Origin: Saprospiraceae bacterium
GTDB lineage: Bacteria > Bacteroidota > Bacteroidia > Chitinophagales > Saprospiraceae
Assembly (NCBI GenBank): GCA_028284395.1
Contig: JANQRV010000415.1
Coordinates: 59,960 to 123,959, forward strand
DNA: 64,000 bases
Direction of reading: 5' to 3'
This document shows positions 43,330 through 51,019 of the stretch, one piece after another; positions within the stretch are counted from its first letter, which is position 1, and each line of letters begins with the position of its first letter. The notes beneath the pieces are model-generated. The model was not told the DNA's origin. It worked only from the letters and a program-made list of their open reading frames with translations, and ran no database searches. Made by a program: the position numbers and the translations under genes.

Positions 43330-44184
43330 GTGAAATCTTGGACCAATGCTATAGCTCTATTTTTGATAGCAACATTCATTATTACAAACTGCAAAAACGC
43401 AGATTCAACCGCTGCAACGGAATTGACGGAAGAAAGAACTACGAGAGCCGTACAGATCCTGGATAGCATTTCCCTCCCTGTTACCATTGATCTTACTCAG
43501 ACTCTGTCAGTAGCAGACACTACCATTCGCGTACTCAATGATTTTTTCTTTAAGATGGAAAAGCGATATCAGGCTTATCCTGTTGAGGCTTATCTCAAGC
43601 CGGTGATCGATCAATTGGAAGATGCTTCAAATCTTTATCTAACGTTTATTTGTTCTGATGGGTATTCTGCTAGTATGCCCTATGCCGTATTTCAAAAACA
43701 AGAGGCCTTTCTGGCATTTAATGATATGGATCACGCTGAGAATTGGCCTGATAGTCTGAAAAAGAGGTTTACGCCTTATTACATGGTTTGGCCGGCAATT
43801 GAGTATGCCGACAAAGAGTTCGTTTGGCCATACGGACTGTTCCAGGTCCGGGTCAGTCGATTTGCAGAGGAATTCGGACCAGCTTTTCCGAAGGATAAAC
43901 ATGCAGAGAAAGGATTTGATTTGTTTCGATCCTATTGCCTGAAGTGTCATTCCATCAATCGGATTGGCGGGGCGATGGGACCAGAATTTAACGAACCAAA
44001 GAATATAACCGAATATTGGTCAAAAGAAAACATTTGGCAATTTGCTAAAGATCCAACCTCTTTTCGATACAATAGCAAAATGCCGGCTGTGACGGATCTT
44101 ACCCGTGAGGAATTCGAAGAGATCTATGCCTACCTTTTAGCGATGAAAAAAGAAAGTACACTTTCTCAATCCACTAGTCAATAA
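43330..44184 (+). CDS. Mono-haem cytochrome c lipoprotein with large N-terminal domain
   Basis: A 284-residue protein starting with GTG (MKSWTNAIALFLIATFIITNC; lipobox-like Cys21). The C-terminal ~90 residues are a mono-haem cytochrome c domain: YCLKCHSINRIGG, GPEFNEPKNITEYW, a Met ligand in NSKMPAVTDLTREEFEEIYAYL. The N-terminal ~180 residues include TFICSDGYSASMPYAVF and FTPYYMVWP, a pattern that recalls the molybdopterin-binding domain of sulfite-oxidase-like proteins in reduced form. I cannot see the usual cofactor cysteine. It is the last gene of the cytochrome group, 69 bp from the preceding one. Confidence 0.78.
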   Translation: MKSWTNAIALFLIATFIITNCKNADSTAATELTEERTTRAVQILDSISLPVTIDLTQTLSVADTTIRVLNDFFFKMEKRYQAYPVEAYLKPVIDQLEDASNLYLTFICSDGYSASMPYAVFQKQEAFLAFNDMDHAENWPDSLKKRFTPYYMVWPAIEYADKEFVWPYGLFQVRVSRFAEEFGPAFPKDKHAEKGFDLFRSYCLKCHSINRIGGAMGPEFNEPKNITEYWSKENIWQFAKDPTSFRYNSKMPAVTDLTREEFEEIYAYLLAMKKESTLSQSTSQ

Positions 44185-44368
44185 AACACGAACTGCGGGC
44201 GTTGTTTGTAGTAATTTGGGAAGAGTGAGTAATTAATGACATTGGATCGAACTAACTACCATAATTTTAACATTTTTCCTAAATTTGGTTGATATTCCAT
44301 TCCCCTGATCAATATCGGCGCCCCAGCCTCCATTGCAATTTCTATTCAATTTTCTGAAAATATCAATT

Positions 44369-45292
44369 ATGAATCCAAAAGCAAAACTTTACATTTTTCT
44401 TGGTCTGTCCATTTTTTTGAGCTCTTGTATCAGCAAACAACAATACGAATTATTACAGACGGAATTGGCCACTGCCAACAAAGATCTCGGCAAATGTGGT
44501 GAAGACCTGAACGAGTATATGAATGCTTTATCGGCGTGTGAAAGAGAACGCGATAACCTCAAAGCAGATTTGCGTAATTCGCAAAGTAGTCAAGGGCTGC
44601 GTGAAGAACAAATCCAGGACCTCAAAGATCAAATTGCTGATATTCGGTCTCAGCGAGACAAACAGCTAAACCAAGTGGAAGATCTAACCGCCCTATCACA
44701 ATCGGCCAATGCAAATATCAAGGAAACTTTATCGCAATTGGAGCAAAAAGACAAATACGTTCAAATGCTTCAAGCGGCCAAAACTCGAACTGACTCCATT
44801 AACCTTGCACTAGCGGTGAATCTTAAAGGGGTGCTAAGTGAAGGCATTGAAGACAATGATGTAGAAGTGAAGGTGGACAAAACTGTTGTTTTCGTTAACC
44901 TCTCTGATAAAATGCTGTATCAAAGTGGAAGCGCTAATATTACAGAGCGAGCAGGGGAAGTCCTCGGAAAGATTGCACAGATCATCGAGTCTAGGCCAGA
45001 ACTGGAAGTGATGGTGGAAGGTTATACCGATAATCAACCAATCAATACCGCTTGTATAACCGACAATTGGGACCTCTCCGTTAAAAGGGCAACTTCGGTG
45101 GTTAGAGCGCTCCAGAATAACCACGACATAGACCCCAATCGCCTCATTGCTGCAGGGCGTGGAGAATACAATGCCTTAGCGGAAAACGATACCCCGGAAG
45201 GAAGAGCGACCAACCGAAGGACCAGGATCATTATATTGCCTAAACTGGACCAATTTTACGATTTACTAAATCCAAATCTGGCGCCGGAATAA
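44369..45292 (+). CDS. OmpA family lipoprotein with coiled coil
   Basis: A 307-residue envelope protein. Start at MNPKAKLYIFLGLSIF (the upstream ATG at 44333 adds 12 residues before the signal), lipobox FLSSC (Cys20). Residues about 25-150 form a long coiled coil (QQYELLQTELATANKDL, DQIADIRSQRDKQLNQVEDL). Residues about 175-300 are an OmpA domain: VFVNLSDKMLYQSGSANIT, VEGYTDNQPI, LSVKRATSVVRAL, ATNRRTRIIILP. Such proteins tether the outer membrane to peptidoglycan. Single gene with its own terminator. Confidence 0.92.
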   Translation: MNPKAKLYIFLGLSIFLSSCISKQQYELLQTELATANKDLGKCGEDLNEYMNALSACERERDNLKADLRNSQSSQGLREEQIQDLKDQIADIRSQRDKQLNQVEDLTALSQSANANIKETLSQLEQKDKYVQMLQAAKTRTDSINLALAVNLKGVLSEGIEDNDVEVKVDKTVVFVNLSDKMLYQSGSANITERAGEVLGKIAQIIESRPELEVMVEGYTDNQPINTACITDNWDLSVKRATSVVRALQNNHDIDPNRLIAAGRGEYNALAENDTPEGRATNRRTRIIILPKLDQFYDLLNPNLAPE

Positions 45293-45323
45293 ATTGTTTT
45301 CAATATCCATAAACTGACTTGGT

Positions 45324-45365
45324 AGGTCTGTCGGACAAAAAGATTCGGCAGACCTTATTTTTTGG
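45324..45365 (+). terminator. Intrinsic terminator after the OmpA lipoprotein gene
   Basis: AGGTCTGTCG (from 45324) pairs with CGGCAGACCT (45346-45355) with one G-U pair, followed by TATTTTTT. Confidence 0.75.
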
Positions 45366-45649
45366 AACTCTTTCAGGAGTGATGTCGTTGTTGGTGAAAA
45401 GCATTTTCTGATGCCCGGAAAATCTCTTCTCAAATTATTCATCATTCAGCATTTCTTCTTTGCCCCTTCGGGGCAATGGGCAAACATATAATACCTGTTC
45501 AGGTTCTGCATCTGCAGGAAAATTTCCTTTTTCATATTGTGAAGATTGCTTAGACCTGTCGCTCTTTACAACGGTAAGGCAGCAGCATCTTCATTATTTG
45601 TGATCGTTGGTCGTAGCCAAACTCATTGGTTTATGACTAAAAAGCAACA
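45366..45649 (+). other. Long structured leader of the single-chain PheRS gene
   Basis: About 280 bases with no clear TAnnTTTG box. Seen on the + strand: hairpin GCCCC-TTCG-GGGC (about 45462-45474); then ACCTG-TT-CAGGT, CTGCA-TC-TGCAG and GGAAAATTTCC in direct succession (45493-45527). A 25-codon reading frame (ATG 45476 to TAG 45553) spans these and contains two Phe codons close together. This could be an attenuator or other leader control; it could also be chance. No promoter assigned. Confidence 0.35.
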
Positions 45650-46687
45650 ATGATGAATAACATTTCTCAATCAGTAAATAAAAAACGGACGCTAAAGTTG
45701 CACAATTCCGAAAAACATCCGGTTTGCCAACTGAAGAGGCGTATTCAGGACTATTTTGAAGGGTACGCGATCTATGATAATCTATCGGAAGTAGTGACTG
45801 TACAACAAAATTTTGATGATCTCTTGTTTCCCAAGGATCATAGTGCCCGTTCTCCAGCCGACACCTACTATATGGACGAAAGTCAAGTGTTGAGAACCCA
45901 TACTTCTGCTCATCAAAACGATCTATTAAAAATGGGGCACGACCGTTTCCTGGTCACCGGCGATGTATATAGGAAAGATACTATTGACCGGACACATTAT
46001 CCCGTGTTCCACCAAATGGAAGGTGTAAGGGTGTTACCTAAGGAGACCGATGCCCTGCTCGATCTGATAGAGACTTTGGAGGGGCTTGTAACATACCTCT
46101 TTCCCGGGAGACCCTATCGAATACTGGATGACTATTTCCCCTTCACTGACCCCTCCATTCAGATGGAAGTTGCCTATAATGGGGCCTGGGTGGAAGTTTT
46201 GGGGGCAGGAGTCATTCATCCTCGGATTCTTAGAAACTGTAATATAGAGGCCACCGGTTGGGCCTTCGGTTTGGGGATTGATCGCTTGTTGCTGACCTAC
46301 TGCAATATTCCGGATATTCGATATTTGTGGTCGGAAGATACACGGTTTATTGATCAGTTTACCAACGGATTAGTCCAATTTCAATCCTACTCAAAGTATC
46401 CATCCATATCAAAAGATATATCTTTTTGGGTAAACCATTATCAGGAGAATGGGGAAGGTCAGTGGGATAGACATAATGATTTTTGTGAGATGGCGCGAGA
46501 AGCTGGAGAAGATTTGATTGAGGAGATTCTTTTGATCGATAAGTTCCGACGAGACGACCGGGTTTCACTACTTTACCGGATGGTCTACCGTTCGCCCGAT
46601 CGCACCCTTCTGCACGAAGAGATCAACGAGGTTCAAAAAGTGCTGAGGGCGGTGTTGAGTGAAAAATTGCACCTAGCTCTTCGTTGA
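45650..46687 (+). CDS. Single-chain phenylalanine-tRNA ligase of mitochondrial type
   Basis: A 345-residue class II aminoacyl-tRNA synthetase. Bacterial PheRS is normally (alpha-beta)2; this protein instead has the mitochondrial plan. It begins directly at HPVCQLKRRIQDYF without the long alpha-subunit N-terminal coiled coil. It has the catalytic core with VVTVQQNFDDLLFP, LRTHTSAHQNDLL, motif 2 FLVTGDVYRKDTID (100-113) and HYPVFHQMEGVRV, the Phe-pocket strand YFPFTDPSIQMEV, and motif 3 GWAFGLGIDRLLL. It ends with a ferredoxin-like anticodon-binding domain (about 246-345: YSKYPSISKDISFWV, DLIEEILLIDKF, YRSPDRTL). The loop after motif 2 is shorter than in the human mitochondrial enzyme. All catalytic landmarks are kept, so it is probably active. 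It abuts the convergent Nudix gene with no gap. Confidence 0.88.
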   Translation: MMNNISQSVNKKRTLKLHNSEKHPVCQLKRRIQDYFEGYAIYDNLSEVVTVQQNFDDLLFPKDHSARSPADTYYMDESQVLRTHTSAHQNDLLKMGHDRFLVTGDVYRKDTIDRTHYPVFHQMEGVRVLPKETDALLDLIETLEGLVTYLFPGRPYRILDDYFPFTDPSIQMEVAYNGAWVEVLGAGVIHPRILRNCNIEATGWAFGLGIDRLLLTYCNIPDIRYLWSEDTRFIDQFTNGLVQFQSYSKYPSISKDISFWVNHYQENGEGQWDRHNDFCEMAREAGEDLIEEILLIDKFRRDDRVSLLYRMVYRSPDRTLLHEEINEVQKVLRAVLSEKLHLALR

Positions 46688-47173
46688 TCAGGTCACCCGG
46701 ATTCCCTCGAGCTTTTCCCACATAGCTAACATGTGAAGATCAGCATCGTATGTCGCACTAAATACGAAAGGCTTTTGGGTTATCAGGTACTGGTAAATCA
46801 TCCAGTCAGTCGGTGGCGTCGGTAGCGTCAAGACATCTTTAAGATCGACCCAGCAGAGGGTGCCCTCATCACAAGGTGGCGGCGGGATTCGGTTAATTTG
46901 TGCGAGGTAGATATAGGATTGCCAATTGTATTTAGTAGGAGAAGATTCGATGAGAATGCCTCCGAATTTAGGGCGTTCTATCTCCAAGCCGGTCTCCTCT
47001 CTCGTTTCCCGAATTGCTGCCTGTAATGGTGTTTCGAAAGGTTCTAGTTTTCCTCCGACCGGCACGTACATGTGTTGATTCGGAGGATTTTTTCTTTGGA
47101 GCAACAAAAAGGATTGATCGTTTTGTAGCACGACCATTGCTGCTGTCTTTTTGAGTCCGATCTGAATATTCAT
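46688..47173 (-). CDS. Nudix hydrolase
   Basis: A 161-residue cytosolic Nudix protein that hydrolyses nucleoside diphosphate-linked compounds with Mg2+. The complete Nudix box G-x5-E-x7-REUxEExGU is present: GKLEPFE, then seven residues, then RETREETGL (about residues 42-64). The surroundings ('PPNQHMYVPVGG', 'WVDLKDV') resemble MutT-type 8-oxo-dGTP diphosphatases, but the substrate is not established. It lies 12 bp downstream of the DeoR-type gene on the same strand. Confidence 0.92.
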   Translation of the reverse strand: MNIQIGLKKTAAMVVLQNDQSFLLLQRKNPPNQHMYVPVGGKLEPFETPLQAAIRETREETGLEIERPKFGGILIESSPTKYNWQSYIYLAQINRIPPPPCDEGTLCWVDLKDVLTLPTPPTDWMIYQYLITQKPFVFSATYDADLHMLAMWEKLEGIRVT

Positions 47174-47185
47174 TCTGTTGTTAGT

Positions 47186-47935
47186 TTATAGAATCTCGAC
47201 CCCCGCGTTGCGATAAGGTGCAAGACCTTCGTCATCCGGGTGCTTTTCGGTGATGAGTACATCGATTTCTCCCAGTGTTGCCACTTTGATCTTTTGCACT
47301 TTATTGAATTTTTCCGAAATGGTACAAATGGCAACCTTAGACGATGACTGAATCATGGCTTTCTTGACGGCAACTACTTCCCAGTCCGAGTCCGTGATGC
47401 CATTTAAGGGATCGATACCGTTGGTGCCCAAAAAGCATAAGTCAGGGCGAATGTTCATCAATTGAGATATGGTATCTCCACCAGCGCTTATTTTTGCTGT
47501 TTTTGACAACTGACCGCCAATGAAAATGGTCTCACTTCTTGGATGTTCGGCCAACTGCATTGCAGTAGACAAGCCGATTGTAAAAAAAGTGACGTCTAAC
47601 TCTAATGGTAGTGTTCTTGCGATTTCTAGATTTGTAGAACCCCCGCCAATCAAAATGATCATGCCATCACGCATCAGCGAGATTGCTTTTTGTGCAATGG
47701 TGGTTTTTTCCTGGTAAGAATAAATCTTACTCTCTTCATAAGAATAGACGTGGTAAGACTTGGAAAGTGCTCCTCCTCTTACTTTCACAATTTTATCGTC
47801 ATTTGCAAGTTCTTGCAGATCTCGGCGAATGGTGTCCTCCGAAACACTAAATTTTTGACTTAAATCGCTCAGAAAGACTTTATTGTGGATGTTGACTTCC
47901 TTAATGATGAGCGATTGCCGTTCCTGTTTTAACAT
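47186..47935 (-). CDS. DeoR/GlpR family transcriptional regulator
   Basis: A 249-residue sugar-phosphate-responsive regulator. The DeoR HTH (RQSLIIKEVNIHNKVFLSDL, FSVSEDTIRRDLQEL) occupies about residues 4-60, followed by the DeoR sensor domain (GGALSK, DGMIILIGGGSTNLEIAR, LGTNGIDPLNGITD). The start MLKQERQ at 47935 is preferred over the longer frame from 47977, which would run into the operator-like repeats. It is divergent from the NagB fusion, so it very likely controls amino-sugar catabolism in response to a sugar phosphate such as glucosamine 6-phosphate (inference). The shared intergenic region is full of TTGCAA-type half-sites. Confidence 0.9.
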   Translation of the reverse strand: MLKQERQSLIIKEVNIHNKVFLSDLSQKFSVSEDTIRRDLQELANDDKIVKVRGGALSKSYHVYSYEESKIYSYQEKTTIAQKAISLMRDGMIILIGGGSTNLEIARTLPLELDVTFFTIGLSTAMQLAEHPRSETIFIGGQLSKTAKISAGGDTISQLMNIRPDLCFLGTNGIDPLNGITDSDWEVVAVKKAMIQSSSKVAICTISEKFNKVQKIKVATLGEIDVLITEKHPDDEGLAPYRNAGVEIL

Positions 47936-47970
47936 GTTAATCGTCGCTTTGGTGCGGTAAATATAGCAAC

Positions 47971-48058
47971 TTGGCAATAATTTGCAAAATATTGCAAATA
48001 AATTTGCATTATGTCGCGTTTTTTTATTCTTTTGCAGTGTTTTTATGCAATAAATTGC
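47971..48058. promoter_or_regulatory. Clustered TTGCAA half-sites, candidate DeoR operators
   Basis: TTTGCAA-N4-TTGCAAA (47981-47998) is a perfect inverted repeat. Around it are GGCAATAA (47973 region), ATTTGCAT (48002 region), TTTTGCAG (48031 region) and GCAAT-AA-ATTGC (48048 region). About six such half-sites lie within 90 bp, between the regulator and the NagB fusion. Confidence 0.5.
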
Positions 48059-48097
48059 TGTTTTTTGCTAAATTCCTAACGTCAATCTTTAAAATTT

Positions 48098-50002
48098 ATG
48101 CATCAAGAAAGTCATTTAGAAAAAATTCCGGTACGCGTATTTTCTGGTTCAACGCCAGCTTCCAAGCATGTTGCAGGAGAAATTGCAGCTTTAATCAGAT
48201 CCAAAGCAACCAAGGGAGAATACTGTGTACTTGGTCTGGCTACTGGTTCGACACCTACTACGGTCTACGCTGAATTGGTGAGGATGCACCAAGAAGAAGG
48301 ATTGAGTTTTCAAAATGTAGTGACTTTTAACCTGGATGAATACTATCCGATGAAACCAGGAGATTTACAGAGTTATGTACGTTTTATGAAAGAACACTTA
48401 TTTGACCACATCGACATCAAGCCGGAAAACGTTCACATTCCTGATGGACAAGTTGCCCGTGAAGACATTCAGGCTTACACTCGAGAATACGAACAAAAAA
48501 TCAGATCGTTTGGCGGTCTCGATTTGCAAATCTTGGGGATTGGCCGAACTGGCCACATTGGTTTCAATGAACCCGGCTCAGGAATCGGTTCCCGTACACG
48601 TCTTATATCGCTGGATCATATAACGGTTGTGGATGCCGCTAGTGATTTTTTTGGTGAGGAAAATGTTCCACTGAAAGCCATCACCATGGGAGTTGGAACC
48701 ATTCTGGATGCCAAAAGAGTACTATTGATGGCCTGGGGAGAAACCAAAGCTCCTATTATCAGAGAAGCAGTTGAAGGAGAGGTCAGCGATTCAGTACCTG
48801 CTACCTATTTGCAACAACATTCGAACACGGAATTCATCTTGGATCAAGCTTCGGCCGCTGAATTGACCCGATTCAAAACTCCCTGGTTAACTGGTCTGAT
48901 TGACGATTGGGACGAAGCAACCATCCGAAAGGCAGTTACCTGGTTGAGTTTGGAAGAAAAGAAACCGATCCTGAAACTGACCAACCGGGATTACAGCGAG
49001 AATGGTATGGCTGATTTAATTACTAAATACGATTCTGCTTACAATTTGAATATCAAGGTCTTTAATGAAATTCAGCATACCATTACCGGGTGGCCGGGAG
49101 GAAAACCCAATGCAGATGATGCCAATCGGCCGGAAAGAGCCAATCCTGCTCGGAAAAGAGTGATCATCTTTAGTCCGCACCCGGATGACGACGTAATTTC
49201 CATGGGAGGGACTTTTATTCGTTTGCACGATCAAGGCCATGAAGTCCACGTAGCGTATCAGACATCGGGCAATATTGCGGTCTTTGATGACGATGTAGTC
49301 CGCTTCGCCGATTTCGTAAACGATTACAATCGCGAGTTTCAACTACAGGAAGAAGACACGGATCATATGTTTCGTAATATTCGTGAGAAGCTAGCTGCTA
49401 AAAAACCCGGAGAAGTAGACGCAACGGAAATCCAGAAAATCAAAGGCTTGATTAGGCGTGGGGAGGCAAAGGCCGGTTGCCGCTATGTAGGAATTTCGGA
49501 TGATAACATTCACTTTCTAGACATGCCGTTCTACGAAACTGGATTGGTTAAGAAAAAGCCATTGAGTGAACAGGATATTAAAATAATTGTTAACTTGCTA
49601 CAAGATGTGAAACCACATCAAATTTTTGCTGCAGGAGATTTAAGTGACCCCCACGGGACGCACCGGGTATGCCTTAAAGCAATTTTCGAAGCCATCAAAC
49701 AACTGGAGGACGAAGAGTGGATGCAAAATTGCTGGGTATGGCTTTACCGGGGTGCATGGCAAGAATGGGGAATTCACGAAATTGATATGGCAGTCCCTCT
49801 AAGCCCGGACGAATTGCTACGGAAAAGAAGAGCAATCTTCAAACATCAATCTCAGAAAGACCGGCCACTATTTCCAGGACATGATTCAAGAGAGTTTTGG
49901 CAGCGTGCGGAGGCACGTAACCATTCAACAGCAAGGTTGTATGATCAGCTTGGTCTTGCGGAATACGAAGCAATGGAAGCATTTAAAAGGCACATTTTTT
50001 AG
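48098..50002 (+). CDS. nagB: Glucosamine-6-phosphate deaminase fused to PIG-L/LmbE deacetylase domain
   Basis: A 634-residue fusion. Residues about 1-265 are a NagB-type deaminase/isomerase (VLGLATGSTPTTVY, NLDEYYPM, GIGRTGHIGFNEPGS), which converts glucosamine 6-phosphate to fructose 6-phosphate and ammonia. In E. coli NagB the loop reads with Asp141 before Gly-His; here that position is Thr. His, Glu and the remaining loop are kept. Residues about 380-634 are a PIG-L/LmbE deacetylase with the metal motif SPHPDDDVISMGG and LSDPHGTHRV. This is a known Bacteroidota arrangement, suggesting linked de-N-acetylation and deamination. It is transcribed away from the DeoR gene and ends at a strong terminator. 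Confidence 0.9.
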   Translation: MHQESHLEKIPVRVFSGSTPASKHVAGEIAALIRSKATKGEYCVLGLATGSTPTTVYAELVRMHQEEGLSFQNVVTFNLDEYYPMKPGDLQSYVRFMKEHLFDHIDIKPENVHIPDGQVAREDIQAYTREYEQKIRSFGGLDLQILGIGRTGHIGFNEPGSGIGSRTRLISLDHITVVDAASDFFGEENVPLKAITMGVGTILDAKRVLLMAWGETKAPIIREAVEGEVSDSVPATYLQQHSNTEFILDQASAAELTRFKTPWLTGLIDDWDEATIRKAVTWLSLEEKKPILKLTNRDYSENGMADLITKYDSAYNLNIKVFNEIQHTITGWPGGKPNADDANRPERANPARKRVIIFSPHPDDDVISMGGTFIRLHDQGHEVHVAYQTSGNIAVFDDDVVRFADFVNDYNREFQLQEEDTDHMFRNIREKLAAKKPGEVDATEIQKIKGLIRRGEAKAGCRYVGISDDNIHFLDMPFYETGLVKKKPLSEQDIKIIVNLLQDVKPHQIFAAGDLSDPHGTHRVCLKAIFEAIKQLEDEEWMQNCWVWLYRGAWQEWGIHEIDMAVPLSPDELLRKRRAIFKHQSQKDRPLFPGHDSREFWQRAEARNHSTARLYDQLGLAEYEAMEAFKRHIF

Positions 50003-50157
50003 AGACAGGTTTCTCCAGCACCCATTAGGAGGATTATAACTGCAGGAACTAAGACATTTGTTTGTTTAGAGAACCAAAATTTAGCAAATATTGTCTTACT
50101 TTATAAAGAATCTATGTTCCACATTTTATGTGGTGTAGTATTTTGAGCGCATTTTGT

Positions 50158-50189
50158 CTTCCCGTTATTTAACGGGAAGATTTTTTTTT
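50158..50189 (+). terminator. Strong terminator for the NagB fusion
   Basis: CTTCCCGTT (50158-50166) pairs perfectly with AACGGGAAG (50171-50179), loop ATTT, then nine T. The stem overlaps the last codons of the convergent kinase gene, which is a compact arrangement. Confidence 0.85.
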
Positions 50190-51019
50190 GCGTGAAACTG
50201 TACCAAACCTGGTATGGGGTCCTGATTAAAGCTTTCAATCGTCACGCCTGCCATCCCCGCCGCCGCTTTTAATGCTTCGGAAAAATGGTTGGCAATGGAT
50301 CCTAGAAAATGAATTGGTAAATCACTGTATCCGGGATAGACCTTTACACTTAAATCGAAAAACTTTGTAAACTGTTCCGACAAAATTTGAGCAATGAAAG
50401 GATGTGAGCGATGATCGTGTGCGAAGCGGGCAAAAGTCGCCAGGTATTTGTTGGGGCCGGGATTTTGATAAACGTTTTGGATGATGTTTTCCACTGTAAG
50501 TCCAAAGCGTTCTTCCATTTGAGTGCGCAGTTCCTGAGGAAGAAAGTTGTCCAGATACGCTTTAATTAGGGTTTTGCCGATGGCGGCGCCACTCCCTTCG
50601 TCGCCAAGGATAAAGCCCAGACCACCTAGGTTCTGTAGGATCTGATTCCCATCATACAAGCAAGAATTGGAGCCGGTACCCAGAATGCAGGCAATACCTG
50701 GTTCGGTCCGGCAGAGCGCTCTGGCCGCTGCTAACAAGTCAGTGTCGGCTTCTACTTGTACTTCTTGACCAAATGCCATTGCGAACAACCCGTTGATACG
50801 GTCCCGTTGTGAGGCAAGTTTTGATCCTGTACTATAGAAAAAAACCTTCGAAACCGGATGGTGGATCTCTTTTTTCGCTTCCTCAATATAAGCGGAGAAC
50901 TCTTCATCTTTGGCATGGTGCGGATAAATACCTGCCGTATTAAATCTTTGGACAATTTCGGAGTTGTTGGCCACCACCCAGATGGCTTTTGTTCCTCCAT
51001 TGTCAATTATCAAGTTCAT
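50165..51019 (-). CDS. BadF/BadG-type ATPase, N-acetylglucosamine-kinase-like
   Basis: A 284-residue sugar kinase-like protein of the ASKHA fold. It has the phosphate-1 loop DNGGTKAIWVV (residues 5-15), the segment GTGSNSCLYDG, and the typical GGLGFILGDEGSGAAIGK block, the signature of BadF/GlcNAc kinases. The start at 51019 (MNLIIDNGGTK) overlaps the end of murQ by 17 bp, giving translational coupling. In this setting it probably phosphorylates N-acetylglucosamine or N-acetylmuramic acid-derived sugars during cell-wall recycling, which is inferred from context. Confidence 0.87.
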   Translation of the reverse strand: MNLIIDNGGTKAIWVVANNSEIVQRFNTAGIYPHHAKDEEFSAYIEEAKKEIHHPVSKVFFYSTGSKLASQRDRINGLFAMAFGQEVQVEADTDLLAAARALCRTEPGIACILGTGSNSCLYDGNQILQNLGGLGFILGDEGSGAAIGKTLIKAYLDNFLPQELRTQMEERFGLTVENIIQNVYQNPGPNKYLATFARFAHDHRSHPFIAQILSEQFTKFFDLSVKVYPGYSDLPIHFLGSIANHFSEALKAAAGMAGVTIESFNQDPIPGLVQFHAKKNLPVK

